DNA from: Zeus faber
Lineage: Eukaryota; Chordata; Actinopteri; Zeiformes; Zeidae
Direction of reading: 5' to 3'
Assembly: GCA_960531495.1 (NCBI GenBank)
Contig: OY482847.1
Location: forward strand, 27,583,598 to 27,647,597
DNA length: 64,000 nt
In this document: positions 61,202 to 64,000 of the stretch, piece after piece
Layout of the letters: each line of letters begins with the position of its first letter
How positions within the stretch are numbered: position 1 is the stretch's first letter
Translations under genes and position numbers: made by a program
The notes under the pieces: model-generated
Told to the model about the DNA's origin: nothing
Databases searched by the model: none
What the model saw: the letters and a program-made list of their open reading frames with translations, nothing else

Positions 61202-63943
61202 AGATATGGTGTTACAGCAGCTCACATCAAAACAATAGGCAATGACAAAAAGTAAGGAGAATAAAAATAGAAAATACATTGCAATATACAATTAACCAAA
61301 ACATTTACAAAAAATAGTATATATAATAATATATATTGGCAATGTACATTAAGCCTAAAAAATAAACAATAAACCTCTGTATCAACAAACACATTTAGGA
61401 AATTGTGCAAATAAAAAAACAACTACTATTCAAACCATTTTATCTAATTCCGAAGACGTAATCTCGCTGCCTAAACTGCAGGAACGTGAGGCCGCCCCAT
61501 TTTGCCAGCATGCTTTTTCCATTAGTCAAAGAAGACATTGCTGGCCACTTGAGAAGATGGCAGGCTCGGGATGAAAACAATGAATAAACAGCCCTGGTCA
61601 AATGGAGGGATAGCATGCGTTTACAGATTAGTTCTTCCCACAGGGCGGAGGGGCCTGTTTCACAATATGCTTTCACTCAGCCCATATCTGGAGTTGCGTG
61701 AGAGATTTCCATATCTCACACACTCTTGTAAATCACAATTGAACAGTAGTAACTCAGAGAGTGAACTCCAAACGCGCCTGCTTTCAATTTGAGCCCAGGG
61801 GCTCTGCCAAGGTCGAGCCGGGCTCTGAGACCACCCTTCACAGCAAATTTACTGGCCTCATCACCTCAGTGGACCCCGGGACTGCCTGTTGCAATGGGAC
61901 GCACACCTCAGTCCCTTATAGCTGGGGGTGCATGGCGGGAGGTGTACACAGCACTGTATGTGCACCCCACAGACACACATGTTTGCAGCGCTAACCCAAT
62001 TAGGGCCAACAGACCAGCAATTACACATGCTCACAAACATGCGTGCAAACATGTAATTGCATACAAATTATGAAGCAGTTAATTTTTGTATGTATTCTTT
62101 CTCCTCTTCCATATCACATTAAATAGCAACATTAAATTAGCGGTGAACTGTTATAGCATGGATTTTCTTTAATGCAGTTACCAGTGTGTTGGGAACCCCG
62201 GGTTGTTTTGAGAGGCACAGAACTGTATGTCTTCCTTCTCCAGCGGTTTCCTATGAAACACTCAATCCATCCAGATTCATATTCTAGCCTCACTCAGCAA
62301 TTGGACACACTGGTTCACATTTTGCAGAGTTTATGGACCTTGTGTTCCTCCATTTTTTGATATGTGCGTGAGTCAGCTTCAGCTCCCATCAATATTCTTT
62401 GCACTGTGACTTCCCTACGGTTATGCCTCTCCTCTGTGTCTGGCGAGGACCGATGTAGCTCAGGGGAAATCACAAAAAGACTTAGTGTTTAATGAGTTGC
62501 AGCGAAAAAATGTCAGCGTTGGCGAGGCTGAATGCGGTTTGATCTCTGGAGAATCCAGTACAGCACCTTGTGGGACATCTAATGGTCCTGAAACGGACAG
62601 CGTGCTCTGACAAAATCCCGGAAGGTGACTATGCTGTGGTGATCCGAATGCCAGCGTGCAACGGGAGTTGCAGCCCGCCTCTGGCCTTGGCCAGTCTTCA
62701 AAGGGCTGGATGAGAGCTTTTCGGTCAAGATGAGAAGGCACTTTCAAATGTGGCTGCGGCAATAGGGCGCCGCTACGGTATATGTACAATGTGGTAGAAT
62801 GTGCTTTAGCTACATATTCATTTAAGATTATGTTTGTCATGTGTAAGGAGAACGTTTGACTTTCAGGTGACTACAGTATGGATAATTCAGAACCACAATG
62901 GTAATTTCAGATGGGCTTCACAAAAAAATATTCCTTTGGTCCACAGAGGATAAGAAAGTACGTGGTTATGTTTGAAAGTGTCAAGTCATATTTCATCACT
63001 AGCGGAGAAACTACAATAACTACAATGAGGTTGCATTGAAGGCTGGAGCTCTGAGGGGCCTGTGAGTGCTGGCCCCATGGCGTGCAACCAGGGCCCCCTG
63101 TGTGTAATCGGGCCTCACTCCACAATGTTAAACTATATTTATAATCTGTCACGTAATATGTTTTCTTTAAACAATGTTATACCCTGTGTGACACAATAAG
63201 AAAAGTTACCATTACGGTAGTGGTAACCATGATAAGCATTAAGTTACAATGTATATTACGTACCCTGCCTGCACAAACATTTGCATCATGTTTTTTTCTT
63301 CCAAAATCAATTTCACGCTACTTGAATAAATCCACCCTTAGAGTTTTAAATTCTGTTTGAATGAGGATTAATTGCGGATAATTGAAGATTGATTCATTTT
63401 GCCGCTTTACGCAAACTGTTGAGGCGGGGAAGGGAGCAAGTGTCCCCATTGCGCACGGTTCTTCTTTCACTCCGTAGGGAAACAGAGTAAAACAAAATAA
63501 CCTACATCTAAAATAAAAGCACACTGTTGTGGCGCGCCGCTCACGGGAGACAGGTGTGCAAATTGCGCCTGGATCACTCCGTCCCCGCACCCCTGATGCC
63601 TCTGATTATTGGGGGGGACAGCTCTCTTTTTTCCCAGAACAGGGGGGGTCACCCCCCTGTCTCCCCCATGATTTCCGCCCCCACATACGAGTGTTTCCGA
63701 AGGAAACAGGAGGATACAGGAGACTGTATCAACGATGAACGATGATTTCTTCATAATTGACTGTATTACATAAAGAAAGGCCTGTGATAAAACAAACGAC
63801 GCTCCGTCAGACCGTCTGCTGACGGATGGGAGTCTCACATGAGAAAGCGTGACAGAAATTTCTGAGAACCTCAATAATCAGCTTACATTGGAGCTAAGTA
63901 GGACCAGAGGGCGGTGGACACATGTTTGCTTTCCATTTTCAGC
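61202..63943. other. intergenic stretch, nothing firm
   Basis: No splice-bounded exon, RNA gene or mobile element could be supported. Short frames such as 62460-62840 (-) and 63467-63874 (-) show no family signature. Confidence 0.45.
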
Positions 63944-64000
63944 TCTGGCACAGATTCAGGCCACCTTGAAGAATATGAAAACCATTACCCAGGGCGGTTG
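63944..64000 (+). CDS. possible partial internal exon at window edge
   Basis: A pyrimidine-rich acceptor-like stretch (tttgctttccattttcag, ending at 63943) is followed by 57 bases open to the edge in two frames. One frame gives LAQIQATLKNMKTITQGG, which looks like an amphipathic helix. I do not recognise the protein. This is weak evidence and chance is possible. Confidence 0.25.

Overview
The window reads as vertebrate, almost certainly teleost fish, nuclear DNA. It has spliced genes with many 80-110 bp introns, abundant CA/GT microsatellites, a tRNA-derived SINE carrying the 3' tail seen in many teleosts, and old fish-type LTR, LINE and hAT copies. Three host genes can be rebuilt exon by exon from splice sites, reading phase and remembered family sequences. 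No database search was run.

Layout. 181-14390 (+): nnt, mitochondrial proton-translocating NAD(P)+ transhydrogenase, 21 coding exons, 1072 aa, open throughout. 15341-16966 (-): dtwd1, a tRNA uridine aminocarboxypropyltransferase, four coding exons, 304 aa, with a GC-rich probable promoter near 18.1-18.5 kb. 28474-33374 (-): fgf7 (keratinocyte growth factor), three coding exons, 202 aa. nnt converges tail-to-tail on dtwd1, and fgf7 lies upstream of dtwd1 on the same strand. fgf7-dtwd1 matches the order and orientation I recall from human chromosome 15, whereas human NNT sits beside FGF10. The window therefore appears to keep together a block that tetrapods split between two paralogous chromosomes.

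From 33.4 kb to the end there is no firm host gene. This part holds long CA/GT arrays (36.9-38.6 kb), three copies of one tRNA-derived SINE (22.7, 40.3, 59.7 kb), a broken LINE of the restriction-like-endonuclease type (44.7-46.4 kb), an internally deleted L1/Tx1-like LINE (46.5-47.8 kb) and a hAT element with clear 8-bp target duplications sitting inside an LTR copy and itself hosting another (48.2-49.8 kb). There are also broken Ty3/gypsy-class fossils at 22.0-24.3, 49.8-52.8, 54.6-54.8 and 58.9-61.1 kb. The fossil at 58.9 kb shows protease-integrase-RT order, the GmR1-type arrangement. The last 57 bases may begin an exon.

I found no undescribed multi-gene system. The most interesting points are a nnt splice acceptor whose pyrimidine tract is replaced by a (TG)19 microsatellite, a Tyr-to-Trp change in the nnt NADP-binding motif, the nnt-dtwd1-fgf7 linkage, and a recurrent stem-loop and long inverted termini in one LTR family.
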